Source: Methylomarinum sp964442675
GTDB lineage: Bacteria; Pseudomonadota; Gammaproteobacteria; Methylococcales; Methylomonadaceae
NCBI GenBank assembly: GCA_964442675.1
Contig: CAYUAE010000004.1
Coordinates: forward strand, 1 to 33,725
Direction: 5' to 3'
DNA: 33,725 bases
Part shown: one piece after another, positions 1-6,982 of the stretch
Layout of the letters: each line of letters begins with the position of its first letter
Position numbering within the stretch: the first letter of the stretch is position 1
Translations under genes and position numbers: made by a program
The notes under the pieces: generated by a model
What the model saw: only the letters and a program-made list of their open reading frames with translations
What the model was told of the DNA's origin: nothing
Database searches by the model: none

Positions 1-1020
1 CTCTTTTACACACAAAAGCAGAAAAATACGTTTATTAAGGCCTTCGACAACAATGACAATGTTCAGCAGAATATCGATAGTTATCTGCTTGATATAAAAG
101 ATTGTGTGGCGCAGGAAGAAGTTTCTTTTCAGCAACAGCTGGACGGTTTGAGTACAGCGTTAATTGATGTTTTATCTGCCTCATCACAAAATTTCAAGGA
201 TTTACATGATTTGATCAAAACACAATCGGAAAAAATTCATGAGTTAAGTGGCGAAAAAAATACCGTCAAGGATGGCGGTAACTCAGAAACAACTGATTTC
301 AAAGAGGTTATCAGGAAAATTGATACGGTATTTGAATTTTTTGTTGTCCATGCGCAAAAAATCAGCCATCAAAGTATGGAAATGGTGGGATTGATTGACG
401 AAATGAACACGCGAATGGGTGAAATTGAAGATTTATTGGGGAATTTGCAAGAGATTGCCGATCAAACTAACTTATTGGCCTTAAATGCAGCAATTGAGGC
501 AGCCAGGGCGGGTGAAGCTGGACGAGGATTTGCCGTCGTTGCCGATGAGGTCAGAACCTTGTCTAAAAATTCGGATGACTTCAGCGAAAAAATCAAAAAA
601 GTCGTAGCTCATTCCAAGCAAAACATTTCTGCGGCGCAAACGATGATTCAGCAAATATCCACACAAGATATGAACGAGGCTATTGCATCCAGGCGCGATA
701 TTGATGTCGTCATAAAAACAATGCAGCAGGAAAATACAGCTATGACAGAGAAGTTAAAATTCCTTTCGGCATTGACCGCACAAATTGAACGCAAGGTTGA
801 TGATACGGTAGAGCGTCAGGATTTTGAAGACATTGCACAGCAAATTATCCGGTTTTCATATGAGACGATGAAAAGCCTGAAGGCTTTGACAGATGAAATG
901 CAGTTTAGCTTAAGTGTTTTTAAAAGCCAGGACGAAAAATACTGGGTTAAGGAGCTGAAACAAGGCCGCAGTCGCTTAAAAGATTTAAAAAATAGAGTGC
1001 TAATTTCAAAAAATAAATAG
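1..1020 (+). CDS. Methyl-accepting chemotaxis protein, 3' part (5' end outside window)
   Basis: The reading frame is open from base 1, so the true start lies upstream; an internal GTG at 106 is not a credible start. The protein is the cytoplasmic signalling part of a chemoreceptor. It carries the conserved hairpin tip (ADQTNLLALNAAIEAARAGE, then GRGFAVVADEVRTL), which binds CheA and CheW. After the tip comes a helical stretch with a QDFEDIAQQ motif, seen in some short or atypical receptors, and a basic C-terminus (ends ISKNK). There is no CheR-tethering NWETF-like pentapeptide, so adaptation enzymes would have to act without tethering, if at all. The sensing domain and any membrane segments lie outside the window, so the ligand cannot be guessed. 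Family assignment is secure; the rest is unknown. Confidence 0.93.
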   Translation, partial: LFYTQKQKNTFIKAFDNNDNVQQNIDSYLLDIKDCVAQEEVSFQQQLDGLSTALIDVLSASSQNFKDLHDLIKTQSEKIHELSGEKNTVKDGGNSETTDFKEVIRKIDTVFEFFVVHAQKISHQSMEMVGLIDEMNTRMGEIEDLLGNLQEIADQTNLLALNAAIEAARAGEAGRGFAVVADEVRTLSKNSDDFSEKIKKVVAHSKQNISAAQTMIQQISTQDMNEAIASRRDIDVVIKTMQQENTAMTEKLKFLSALTAQIERKVDDTVERQDFEDIAQQIIRFSYETMKSLKALTDEMQFSLSVFKSQDEKYWVKELKQGRSRLKDLKNRVLISKNK

Positions 1021-1063
1021 GTGCGTTCATGTAAATCATTTTCCCGATTACAAGGGAATGAAT

Positions 1064-1100
1064 CAAAAGCAGCGTATTGATTAAACGACGCTGTTTTTTT
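1064..1100 (+). terminator. Rho-independent terminator after the chemoreceptor gene
   Basis: CAGCGT at 1070-1075 pairs with ACGCTG at 1088-1093 and is followed by seven T (1094-1100); upstream A residues can extend the stem. It sits 44 bases after the receptor stop codon. Confidence 0.75.
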
Positions 1101-1214
1101 ATGCTTTGAAGATGTCTCTTTCGGTTTGGAGATTGGCTTTCTTTGCCTGGTTTGATGTGCTAAAGTTGTGAATTGAGTAAGGTTATTATTTTATAATCTT
1201 ACTTGTAATTATTC

Positions 1215-1243
1215 TTGAACTTGGACGGTTTGAGTGATATAAG
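1215..1243 (+). promoter_or_regulatory. Sigma-70-type promoter for the copper-redox operon
   Basis: TTGAAC (1215-1220) and TATAAG (1238-1243) are separated by exactly 17 bases, 55 bases upstream of the first start codon of the operon. Both boxes are near consensus. No obvious operator palindrome overlaps it. Confidence 0.55.
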
Positions 1244-1298
1244 AATACTTAAATAAGAAAAATTGCATATACTAATACACTAAAAACAGGAAGGAATT

Positions 1299-1892
1299 AT
1301 GAAAAAAATACACATCATGAAGTCTGCTTTAATTACAGTTTTAGGGTTGCTGTTTTCTTCTGCTTTATGGGCGCATGGTGGTGCGGCAGGTACCGATACC
1401 GACCAATGTAAATTTGAGCTGGAAAAAGATCATTGGATCCACTATACCGCCTATCAGCCTCAAGCCTATCCGGCAGAAGAATTTTGCGGCAATTTACCTG
1501 CCCTGAATACATTGACCCAATTGGTTTTCGATTACCAGGATATTCGTTACCGTAACCGGGCTGTTGAATTTGAAGTCACAAAAGAACCCGAAGGTACACG
1601 TGTTTTCTTCGAGCCGGCTAAAAAACACAAATCAGGTACCGTCGTTTTATCACTCCCGAACGGCTTGCCCGAAAAAGGCAAATACTTGATTCATATTACC
1701 TTAATCAAGGATAACGGTGAGCGTTTAGATGCCCATATGGGTTTCAAGGCCGGTTATGGTGAACAGGTCAGCACAAGCAGTTTGGGTCTTTATGCACTGA
1801 TTGTGCTTGCCGGATTGTATGTCTTCTACCTGTCAAATGAAGGCTTCAAGAAAAAAGTTGATGGATTACTTGGCAAAGCTAAAGATGTTTAA
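1299..1892 (+). CDS. Exported, membrane-anchored protein of unknown function (mature N-terminal His)
   Basis: I do not recognise the family. The 197-residue protein has a clear signal peptide ending LWA before His26, so the mature protein probably begins His-Gly-Gly. The exported part (about 26-155) looks like a compact beta-rich domain with two cysteines (Cys37, Cys63) that could form a disulfide, and a His/Trp/Tyr-rich stretch (HWIHYTAYQP, about 45-54). One hydrophobic helix near 161-179 precedes a short Lys-rich cytoplasmic tail. The start is ATG with a good AGGAAGG ribosome site at 1289-1294. It is the first gene of an operon with a multicopper oxidase and a cupredoxin that have the same topology (signal peptide, outside domain, C-terminal anchor). 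That suggests a partner in a periplasmic copper redox assembly. A mature N-terminal His is a copper ligand in CopC, PmoB and LPMO proteins; whether it is here is inference. Confidence 0.85.
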   Translation: MKKIHIMKSALITVLGLLFSSALWAHGGAAGTDTDQCKFELEKDHWIHYTAYQPQAYPAEEFCGNLPALNTLTQLVFDYQDIRYRNRAVEFEVTKEPEGTRVFFEPAKKHKSGTVVLSLPNGLPEKGKYLIHITLIKDNGERLDAHMGFKAGYGEQVSTSSLGLYALIVLAGLYVFYLSNEGFKKKVDGLLGKAKDV

Positions 1893-1908
1893 CCCTTTTT
1901 GAAAAGGT
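1893..1908 (+). promoter_or_regulatory. Small hairpin covering the ribosome site of the multicopper oxidase gene
   Basis: CCTTT at 1894-1898 can pair with AAAGG at 1903-1907. The AAAGG is the only Shine-Dalgarno-like sequence before the ATG at 1916, so the hairpin could dampen translation uncoupled from the upstream gene. It is short and may be coincidental. Confidence 0.3.
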
Positions 1909-1915
1909 AAAAAAA

Positions 1916-3664
1916 ATGCAGAGATTTTCCCTGAATTTAATTATGGGAACTGCTGTTATGCTGATGCCAATGTTGGCATCAGCTGCGGTAGATTTACCAA
2001 AAACAGCAAAAATTGATCCGGGTGTTGCAGAACCAGTTTGTGATCAAAACAATCCAGACTGGCGAAAAGCGCAGACAATTGAAGGTGTCAAGATTCAAGA
2101 GTCTTTGCGTTGCAGCCCTGACAACCCGGCCCAGATAGCCGCTGTCGTCAAAGGCACAAATAATATATCCATGGAAACATTGATGGATACCTATTTTGCT
2201 GCCGATGCGATTACCAAAAAAAATGACATGGATGGCGACGGTGACCCCGATTTGATTATCATCCGCTTGGAAGTCGCTGAGTTAAATGGCCATTCACCTG
2301 ATTTTGACGGCCTGGTGCCCACGTTTGACATTGCGCCAGGTGTGCGCCCCGGTATGTGGGTTTTTGCACCAAAGTCACGCGGTATGGCCACCAACAGCTT
2401 TGTCGGTACCGACGCCAATCCTTTATTGCGTGCGCCGTCGCCACCGATTCGGGTAGAACAGGGCGATATCGTCTGGATTCAACTGGAGAACAGTCATTAC
2501 TTCCCGCATACCATCCATTTACATGGGGTCGATCACCCGTGGGTCGATAGTTCGGGTGAAGGGAATGATGGCGTTCCACAAACCAGTGATAAATTTGTAT
2601 TACCAGGACAAAGTAAAACCTACGAAATTCGTCCAAGACAGCCTGGAACCTTTGTTTATCACTGCCATGTTCAAACACATGTCCATTTGGCCATGGGATT
2701 GGTCGGAATGTTTATCGTTGAAGAAAACCGCCCGAATAACTGGGTGCAAACCTTCAATGTAGGCGGCGGGCAGGTTCGACATCCTTCCAAAGCCGTTCTG
2801 GAAAAATATGATAGTGAATATGATTTACACTATCATGCAATGGATAAAGAATTACACAATATTATCCAGAAATATAATGATCCTCGCCTGATTGCTAAAA
2901 AAATGAACCGGGAATATGATCTTACGGATTCAACCGAAGATTACCATACGCTGAATGGTCGCTCATTCCCTTATACCTTACGGGAATCCATGATTGTTAC
3001 CGAGCCCAATCAGGATATTAAAATCCGTATGTTCAACAGTTCAGGTGAAATGCTGGCTATCCATACCCATGGACATAAAGCGACGATTACCCATTATGAT
3101 GGCGTAGAACATAACCCATCGGCTCAAATTATGCGTGATGTCTATGACTTAGCGCCTGCACAACGTAATGACCTTCATATCAGTACCAAAGATGATGGTT
3201 TACACAGTTATGGCGAAGGGGTGTGGATTTTTCATGATCACCGCGAGAAAGGGATTACGACCGATGGCCAAAATCCCGGGGGTAATGTCAGCGCCCTGGT
3301 TTATAAGAAATATTTAAATGAGCAGGGCTTGCCGAAAACGATTGGTGAAAGCATTGGGCCATTGTTTACCAAAGCATTTTTTGATCGTAAATACCCGGTC
3401 TGGCAAGATATTGATGAATGGAACAGTTTAGGCGAGGTCGATGCCCGTGGATACACACCGCCACCATCTGCGATTCCTATCCCGGTTGAAGAAGGGCCTA
3501 AGCCTTTAGGTGCAATGGATAATTCTACTGCCTCTTCAGATCAGGGTATGAGTCCTTTTATGAAGCTGGTTGTCGGTATTTTGTTAGGCATTGCAGCCTA
3601 TCTGCTCGTGATCAATCGTGAAAAAGTCATGGCACTGGTCTCATCATCTAAAGGAGGGAATTGA
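1916..3664 (+). CDS. Two-domain multicopper oxidase, exported, C-terminal membrane anchor
   Basis: The 582-residue protein has a signal peptide (cleavage about ASA/A at 23) and a C-terminal transmembrane helix near 551-566. Four His-x-His motifs supply a trinuclear (type 2/type 3) copper site: HLH 201-203, HCH 249-251, HTH 383-385, HDH 440-442. The second lies in HCHVQTHVHLAM, which supplies type 1 ligands Cys250, His255 and Met260. The type 1 centre is therefore in the first cupredoxin domain and none is visible in the second, as in two-domain oxidases of the 'type C' layout. A copper nitrite reductase would not carry four HxH pairs. An Asp-rich loop at 104-112 (DMDGDGDPD) resembles an EF-hand-type calcium loop. 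It should oxidise a substrate or redox partner with reduction of O2 in the periplasm; the substrate is unknown. The membrane-bound cupredoxin encoded immediately downstream is a natural electron partner. Confidence 0.92.
   Translation: MQRFSLNLIMGTAVMLMPMLASAAVDLPKTAKIDPGVAEPVCDQNNPDWRKAQTIEGVKIQESLRCSPDNPAQIAAVVKGTNNISMETLMDTYFAADAITKKNDMDGDGDPDLIIIRLEVAELNGHSPDFDGLVPTFDIAPGVRPGMWVFAPKSRGMATNSFVGTDANPLLRAPSPPIRVEQGDIVWIQLENSHYFPHTIHLHGVDHPWVDSSGEGNDGVPQTSDKFVLPGQSKTYEIRPRQPGTFVYHCHVQTHVHLAMGLVGMFIVEENRPNNWVQTFNVGGGQVRHPSKAVLEKYDSEYDLHYHAMDKELHNIIQKYNDPRLIAKKMNREYDLTDSTEDYHTLNGRSFPYTLRESMIVTEPNQDIKIRMFNSSGEMLAIHTHGHKATITHYDGVEHNPSAQIMRDVYDLAPAQRNDLHISTKDDGLHSYGEGVWIFHDHREKGITTDGQNPGGNVSALVYKKYLNEQGLPKTIGESIGPLFTKAFFDRKYPVWQDIDEWNSLGEVDARGYTPPPSAIPIPVEEGPKPLGAMDNSTASSDQGMSPFMKLVVGILLGIAAYLLVINREKVMALVSSSKGGN
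3652..3657 (+). promoter_or_regulatory. Ribosome binding site that fixes the cupredoxin start
   Basis: AGGAGG lies 9 bases before the ATG at 3667 and only 3 bases before the in-frame TTG at 3661, so ATG 3667 is the better start. Confidence 0.7.
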
Positions 3665-3666
3665 TA

Positions 3667-4563
3667 ATGAATAAAATTTTATCAATGACAGCCCTGGCTT
3701 TGCTGGTTTCCTTGTCGACTACGGTACATGCCAAGGAGTTTATCAACCACACCAACATGATGGATCATGGCGATGGCCATATGATGGATATGGATGGCGC
3801 AATGATCATGGGCAATAACCCGGATACTTTGCCAGGCGGGTGTGACGAAATAGCGGCAACTAAGGAAATTACCGTTCATGCCGGCCATAAATATGCCAAA
3901 AAATTTCCAGGCCGTATCTTTGCATTTGACCAGCAAGAATGGCAGTTTGAGCCGTGTACCAAGCTAACGGTTCATTTCATCAATGATGATGAGATTCGTC
4001 ATCAATGGATGATGCATGGCTTGCCGAAATATCTATATCCAAAAGGCATGTTTCATCTGGAAGTGACAGGCCCGGGTGAAGTATCCGGAACCTTGATCTT
4101 TCCGCCAAATGACAAGACCTATCTGGTGCATTGTGATATTTCACAGCACATGGAAAAAGGCATGAAAGGACAAATCAAAATTGGCAAGGGCAGTGGAGAT
4201 CTACCCAGTATTCCGGGGATAACGGCGTATGTCATTCAAGATGACTATAGCGACAGCATTCCTGAATTAAATCCAAATCCTGCGCCATCAAGTTCGGCAA
4301 CGTCTGCACAAAATGGCGCAGATAACGCGAATGGTCAAACCAATGACTCTTTGATCTCAGGGCTTACAGTGATTGGAATTGTACTGGGCTTTGCGTTGGC
4401 ACCGTTGTTAGCCAAGAAATTTAAAGGCATGTCGGCGGGAGAAATCATTGCTTATATTTTTGAGCTGACATCTCAACTTTTGGGTTTTGTGTTCAATCTT
4501 ATCGCAGGCTTGATAAAAAAAGCCACCGGTAAAAAAGCAATAGAACTGCCTCAAGATAAATAA
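3667..4563 (+). CDS. Exported cupredoxin-domain protein, Met/His-rich N-terminus, membrane-anchored
   Basis: The 298-residue protein has a signal peptide (cleavage about VHA/K at 22). A Met/His/Asp-rich stretch at 28-48 follows, of the kind that loads or stores copper. The cupredoxin domain (about 60-175) has RHQWMMHG (His112 or His117) and HCDISQHMEKGM, giving Cys156, His161 and Met166. The C-x4-H-x4-M spacing is that of rusticyanin- and auracyanin-like blue copper proteins. A Pro/Ser/Asn-rich linker (about 199-227) leads to a transmembrane helix (229-249) and a second hydrophobic or amphipathic helix (259-283). The gene follows the oxidase gene almost directly (the oxidase stop ends at 3664). 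It likely shuttles electrons to or from the oxidase, or delivers copper to it. The domain call is firm and the role is inferred. Confidence 0.88.
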   Translation: MNKILSMTALALLVSLSTTVHAKEFINHTNMMDHGDGHMMDMDGAMIMGNNPDTLPGGCDEIAATKEITVHAGHKYAKKFPGRIFAFDQQEWQFEPCTKLTVHFINDDEIRHQWMMHGLPKYLYPKGMFHLEVTGPGEVSGTLIFPPNDKTYLVHCDISQHMEKGMKGQIKIGKGSGDLPSIPGITAYVIQDDYSDSIPELNPNPAPSSSATSAQNGADNANGQTNDSLISGLTVIGIVLGFALAPLLAKKFKGMSAGEIIAYIFELTSQLLGFVFNLIAGLIKKATGKKAIELPQDK

Positions 4564-4574
4564 AAGGGGCTATA

Positions 4575-4613
4575 AATCCCCTGAGGTCTTTTTGGCCTCA
4601 GGGGATTTTTTTT
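4575..4613 (+). terminator. Strong rho-independent terminator closing the copper-redox operon
   Basis: A perfect 12-bp stem (AATCCCCTGAGG at 4575-4586, its complement at 4596-4607) with a 9-base loop, followed by a T run to 4613. It ends 6 bases before the start codon of the next gene. Confidence 0.92.
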
Positions 4614-4619
4614 GTAGAG

Positions 4620-5054
4620 ATGGAATTGGAATCACTCACGTTAACCGGTCTTTTTATTAGCGCCTTTATATCATCGACAATTGCACCGGGTGGATCGGAG
4701 GCTGTATTGGCCTATATGGTCAGTAATACGCCGGATACGTTGTTCAGCCTGGTGGCTATTGCAACGCTAGGCAATACCTTAGGCGCATTAACGACATGGT
4801 GGCTAGGCGTTTTTGCGACCAGGAAATTTCCACCCGACAAGATATTTTCACAGAACAAACAGAAAAGTATTGCTTTCGTGAAAAAATGGGGTGGCTGGGC
4901 TTTATTGTTCTCATGGTTGCCCGTTATTGGCGATGGCTTGTGTTTTGCAGGAGGTTGGCTCAGGCTATCCTTCATACCAGCACTATTGGCCATTGTTATC
5001 GGGAAAGCGCTGCGTTATTGGTTGATTGCCTATTCTGTTTCCCAATTTGTATAG
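4620..5054 (+). CDS. yqaA: YqaA family inner-membrane protein (DedA/VTT-related)
   Basis: The 144 residues match the usual length of E. coli YqaA (about 142). Shared elements are the start (SAFISSTIAPGGSEAVLAYM), the GNTLGALTTWWLG stretch, and WLPVIGDGLCFAGGWLR followed by IGKALRYW near the C-terminus. It is predicted to be a small multi-pass inner-membrane protein. DedA-superfamily proteins are linked to lipid carrier or phospholipid handling and membrane homeostasis, but YqaA itself has no established reaction. The full-length alignment supports the ATG at 4620, although it has only a weak ribosome site (GAGA) and begins 6 bases after the terminator T run. Its transcription must come from readthrough or from a promoter embedded in the preceding gene. 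Confidence 0.85.
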   Translation: MELESLTLTGLFISAFISSTIAPGGSEAVLAYMVSNTPDTLFSLVAIATLGNTLGALTTWWLGVFATRKFPPDKIFSQNKQKSIAFVKKWGGWALLFSWLPVIGDGLCFAGGWLRLSFIPALLAIVIGKALRYWLIAYSVSQFV

Positions 5055-5083
5055 CGTAAAAAGTAAATGATGGAGAGTAAACA

Positions 5084-5650
5084 GTGCCTAAAGCAAGTGA
5101 ATTAAAACAAGGGACTGCGGTCGAGATCAATGGCGAGCCGTATGCAGTCAGAACAATCGAAGTCAGAAATCCGACATCACGAGGAGCGTCAACCTTATAT
5201 AAAATCCGGTTTGCGCATATGAAAACCGGCCAAAAACTCGATGAAACCTTTAAAGGCGATGACTTTCTGAAGGAAGCCGATTGTGTTCGTGTGATGGTGC
5301 AATTTTCTTACCAGGAAGGTGATACCTATTACTTCATGAGTCAGGAAACCTATGAGCAATACAGTTTAAATAGCGATGATCTTGAGGGCCAGATTCACTA
5401 TATTACCGAAGGACTGGAAGGTATTATTATGTTATTACTCGATGATGTGGCATTAGGTATTGAATTGCCGACGTCCATTGTGATGGAAGTTATTGAGACG
5501 CCTCCGGCCATGAAAGGTGCCAGTGCAACCAATCGTACCAAGCCCGCCAAATTGACGACAGGGCTTGAAATTCAAGTGCCTGAATATATTGAAAGCGGGG
5601 AAATGATCAAGGTTAATTCAGATACCGGAAAATTCATGTCGCGTGCCTGA
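5084..5650 (+). CDS. efpL: Elongation factor P-like protein EfpL (YeiP)
   Basis: The 188-residue protein aligns over its whole length with E. coli YeiP/EfpL: an N-terminal KOW-like domain, two OB-type domains, and the C-terminal signature GASATNRTKPAKLTTGLEIQ leading to VPEYI. It binds ribosomes stalled on polyproline-type motifs, together with or alongside EF-P. The tip residue where EF-P carries a modified lysine is Arg33 here (NPTSRGAS), the hallmark of the EfpL subfamily, so no lysyl modification is needed. The start is GTG with GGAGAG about 9 bases upstream. It is followed by a terminator and the convergent rbgA-type gene. Confidence 0.93.
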   Translation: MPKASELKQGTAVEINGEPYAVRTIEVRNPTSRGASTLYKIRFAHMKTGQKLDETFKGDDFLKEADCVRVMVQFSYQEGDTYYFMSQETYEQYSLNSDDLEGQIHYITEGLEGIIMLLLDDVALGIELPTSIVMEVIETPPAMKGASATNRTKPAKLTTGLEIQVPEYIESGEMIKVNSDTGKFMSRA

Positions 5651-5658
5651 GTCTCATC

Positions 5659-5695
5659 ACGCAACTTTTTATTAACGGAAGCTGCGTTTTTTTTT
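5659..5695 (+). terminator. Terminator after efpL, overlapping the end of the convergent GTPase gene
   Basis: ACGCA (5659-5663) pairs with TGCGT (5683-5687), with a further CTTT/GAAG inner stem across one mismatch, followed by nine T (5687-5695). The T run also encodes the Lys-rich C-terminus of the minus-strand gene. Confidence 0.6.
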
Positions 5696-6589
5696 GCGAG
5701 CGGCTTTTTTAGCCGCTTTAGCGGCACGGAGACGCTCGAGTTCAGCCTGTTCTTCGTTAACCATTTCGGGACTTTCCCAGCTGATTTGGCCTAATTTTCC
5801 ACTGCGAATTTCCTGTAATAGAATTTTGCCGGTTTTATCCATATCGATTTGTTTGCCGGCTTTCAGACAGCCTCTTTTTTGACCGATGAGGGTCATCAAT
5901 TCCACTTCTGTTTCGGGCAAGTCGTCAATTTGAAAGCGCTGTTTTAAACATTCCGGATACCGTGACAATAAATAGTCTGCGGCAAAAAAAGCCACATCAT
6001 CATAATGCATGGCGGTATCTTTGATAGCGCCGCTAATCGCCAGCCGATAGCCACTATTGATATTCTCGACATTAGGCCATAACACCCCGGGGGTATCGGA
6101 CAAAATAACATTTTGTCCTAAATTGATGCGCTGCTGACGTTGGGTAACGGCAGGCTCATTGCCGGTTTTCGCGATAACTTTGCCGGCCAGAATATTGATC
6201 AGAGTGGATTTTCCAACATTGGGGATGCCCATGATCATGGTTCGAATCACGCGATTGGCAGCGACTTTGTCGGCGAGCATTTTTCGGCATAAGCCAATAA
6301 TCTGTTTTATTTTTTCAGGCTGGTCGGTGCGGGTGGCCAAGGTCTTGACACCCTGTTCCTGCTCCAGAAAGGTTTGCCAGCGTTCGGTCAATACCGGATC
6401 AGCCAAATCACTTTTATTCAATACTCGAATACACGGTGTATCCTGTCGCAAATCGGAAAGCACCGGGTTTTGGCTGCTATACGGAATGCGTGCATCCAAT
6501 ACTTCAATGATTAAATCAATATGCGGCAAAGCCTCTTTAATTTCTTTGCTCGCCTTATGCATATGTCCAGGATACCAGTTTATTTTCAT
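5672..6589 (-). CDS. rbgA: Ribosome biogenesis GTPase, YlqF/RbgA family
   Basis: The 305-residue protein is a circularly permuted GTPase: the G4 motif NKSD (58-61) comes before the P-loop GIPNVGKST (121-129) and the G3 motif DTPG (165-168). It begins with the family signature INWYPGHMHKA. The C-terminal helical domain ends in a very basic tail (KKAARKKKRSFR) suited to rRNA binding. Family members act in late assembly of the 50S subunit. It stands alone, convergent with efpL and divergent from the rubredoxin gene. Family assignment is firm. Which of the YlqF-like paralogues it equals cannot be decided from one window. Confidence 0.93.
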   Translation of the reverse strand: MKINWYPGHMHKASKEIKEALPHIDLIIEVLDARIPYSSQNPVLSDLRQDTPCIRVLNKSDLADPVLTERWQTFLEQEQGVKTLATRTDQPEKIKQIIGLCRKMLADKVAANRVIRTMIMGIPNVGKSTLINILAGKVIAKTGNEPAVTQRQQRINLGQNVILSDTPGVLWPNVENINSGYRLAISGAIKDTAMHYDDVAFFAADYLLSRYPECLKQRFQIDDLPETEVELMTLIGQKRGCLKAGKQIDMDKTGKILLQEIRSGKLGQISWESPEMVNEEQAELERLRAAKAAKKAARKKKRSFR

Positions 6590-6724
6590 TGGCTTGGATT
6601 GTACGATAAAACGGCTATTTTAGCGTATACTCTTCAAACAAGCTGAAATGATTACCGTGCTGAACATGCAGTACAGCAAATTTTGAGAATTATTTTAGGG
6701 TTTTTTCCAACGCATGGATTAGGT

Positions 6725-6730
6725 TAGAAT
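6725..6730 (+). promoter_or_regulatory. Possible -10 element for the rubredoxin gene
   Basis: TAGAAT at 6725-6730 lies 34 bases before the rubredoxin ATG; the -35 region 17 bases upstream is only a T-rich TTTTTC-like match. A weak candidate. Confidence 0.3.
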
Positions 6731-6764
6731 CTAGGCTCTTTTACATCAATCACGAGGATTCAAA

Positions 6765-6929
6765 ATGGCACGATATAAATGTAAAACCTGTGGTCATATT
6801 TATGATGAAGAAAAAGGTGATCCAAAATCAGGTATTGCTCCCGGTACAAAATGGGAAGATTTGCCAGATGACTGGGAATGCCCTGATTGTGGCGCAGCAA
6901 AAGTGATGTTTACGAAAATGCGCGATTAG
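6765..6929 (+). CDS. Rubredoxin
   Basis: A 54-residue protein, usual size for rubredoxin. It has the two iron-binding knuckles, CKTCG (Cys6, Cys9) and CPDCG (Cys39, Cys42), which hold one Fe in an Fe-Cys4 site. It also has the conserved aromatic and Gly residues YDEEKGDPKSGIAPGTKW and the DLPDDWECP stretch. It is a small cytoplasmic one-electron carrier. Typical partners are alkane monooxygenases, rubredoxin:oxygen reductases or peroxide-detoxifying proteins, none of which is encoded next to it. The ATG at 6765 has GAGGA about 7 bases upstream. It is a single-gene unit ending in a hairpin shared with the convergent rarA gene. Confidence 0.96.
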   Translation: MARYKCKTCGHIYDEEKGDPKSGIAPGTKWEDLPDDWECPDCGAAKVMFTKMRD

Positions 6930-6982
6930 CGAGGAATAGCTGACATTCTGCACAAGGATGTGCTTCAGCTGCGCTGTTTTTT
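6928..6982 (+). terminator. Possible terminator between rubredoxin and rarA genes
   Basis: AGCTGA (6938-6943) pairs with TCAGCT (6965-6970), flanked by AGCG/CGCT (6928-6931 with 6972-6975), and six T follow at 6977-6982. The stem has internal loops, so efficiency is uncertain. Confidence 0.45.

Noticed and set aside
2259..2678. Long minus-strand open frame inside the multicopper oxidase gene.
   Set aside because: The plus-strand frame carries all copper motifs; the antisense frame has no recognisable domain and no promoter or ribosome site.
1916..3664. Copper nitrite reductase NirK.
   Set aside because: Four His-x-His pairs indicate a trinuclear oxidase site, and the NirK type 2 Asp/His arrangement is not evident.
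6159..6623. 154-codon plus-strand frame inside the RbgA-type gene.
   Set aside because: It is a shadow of the minus-strand GTPase, whose G motifs are intact.
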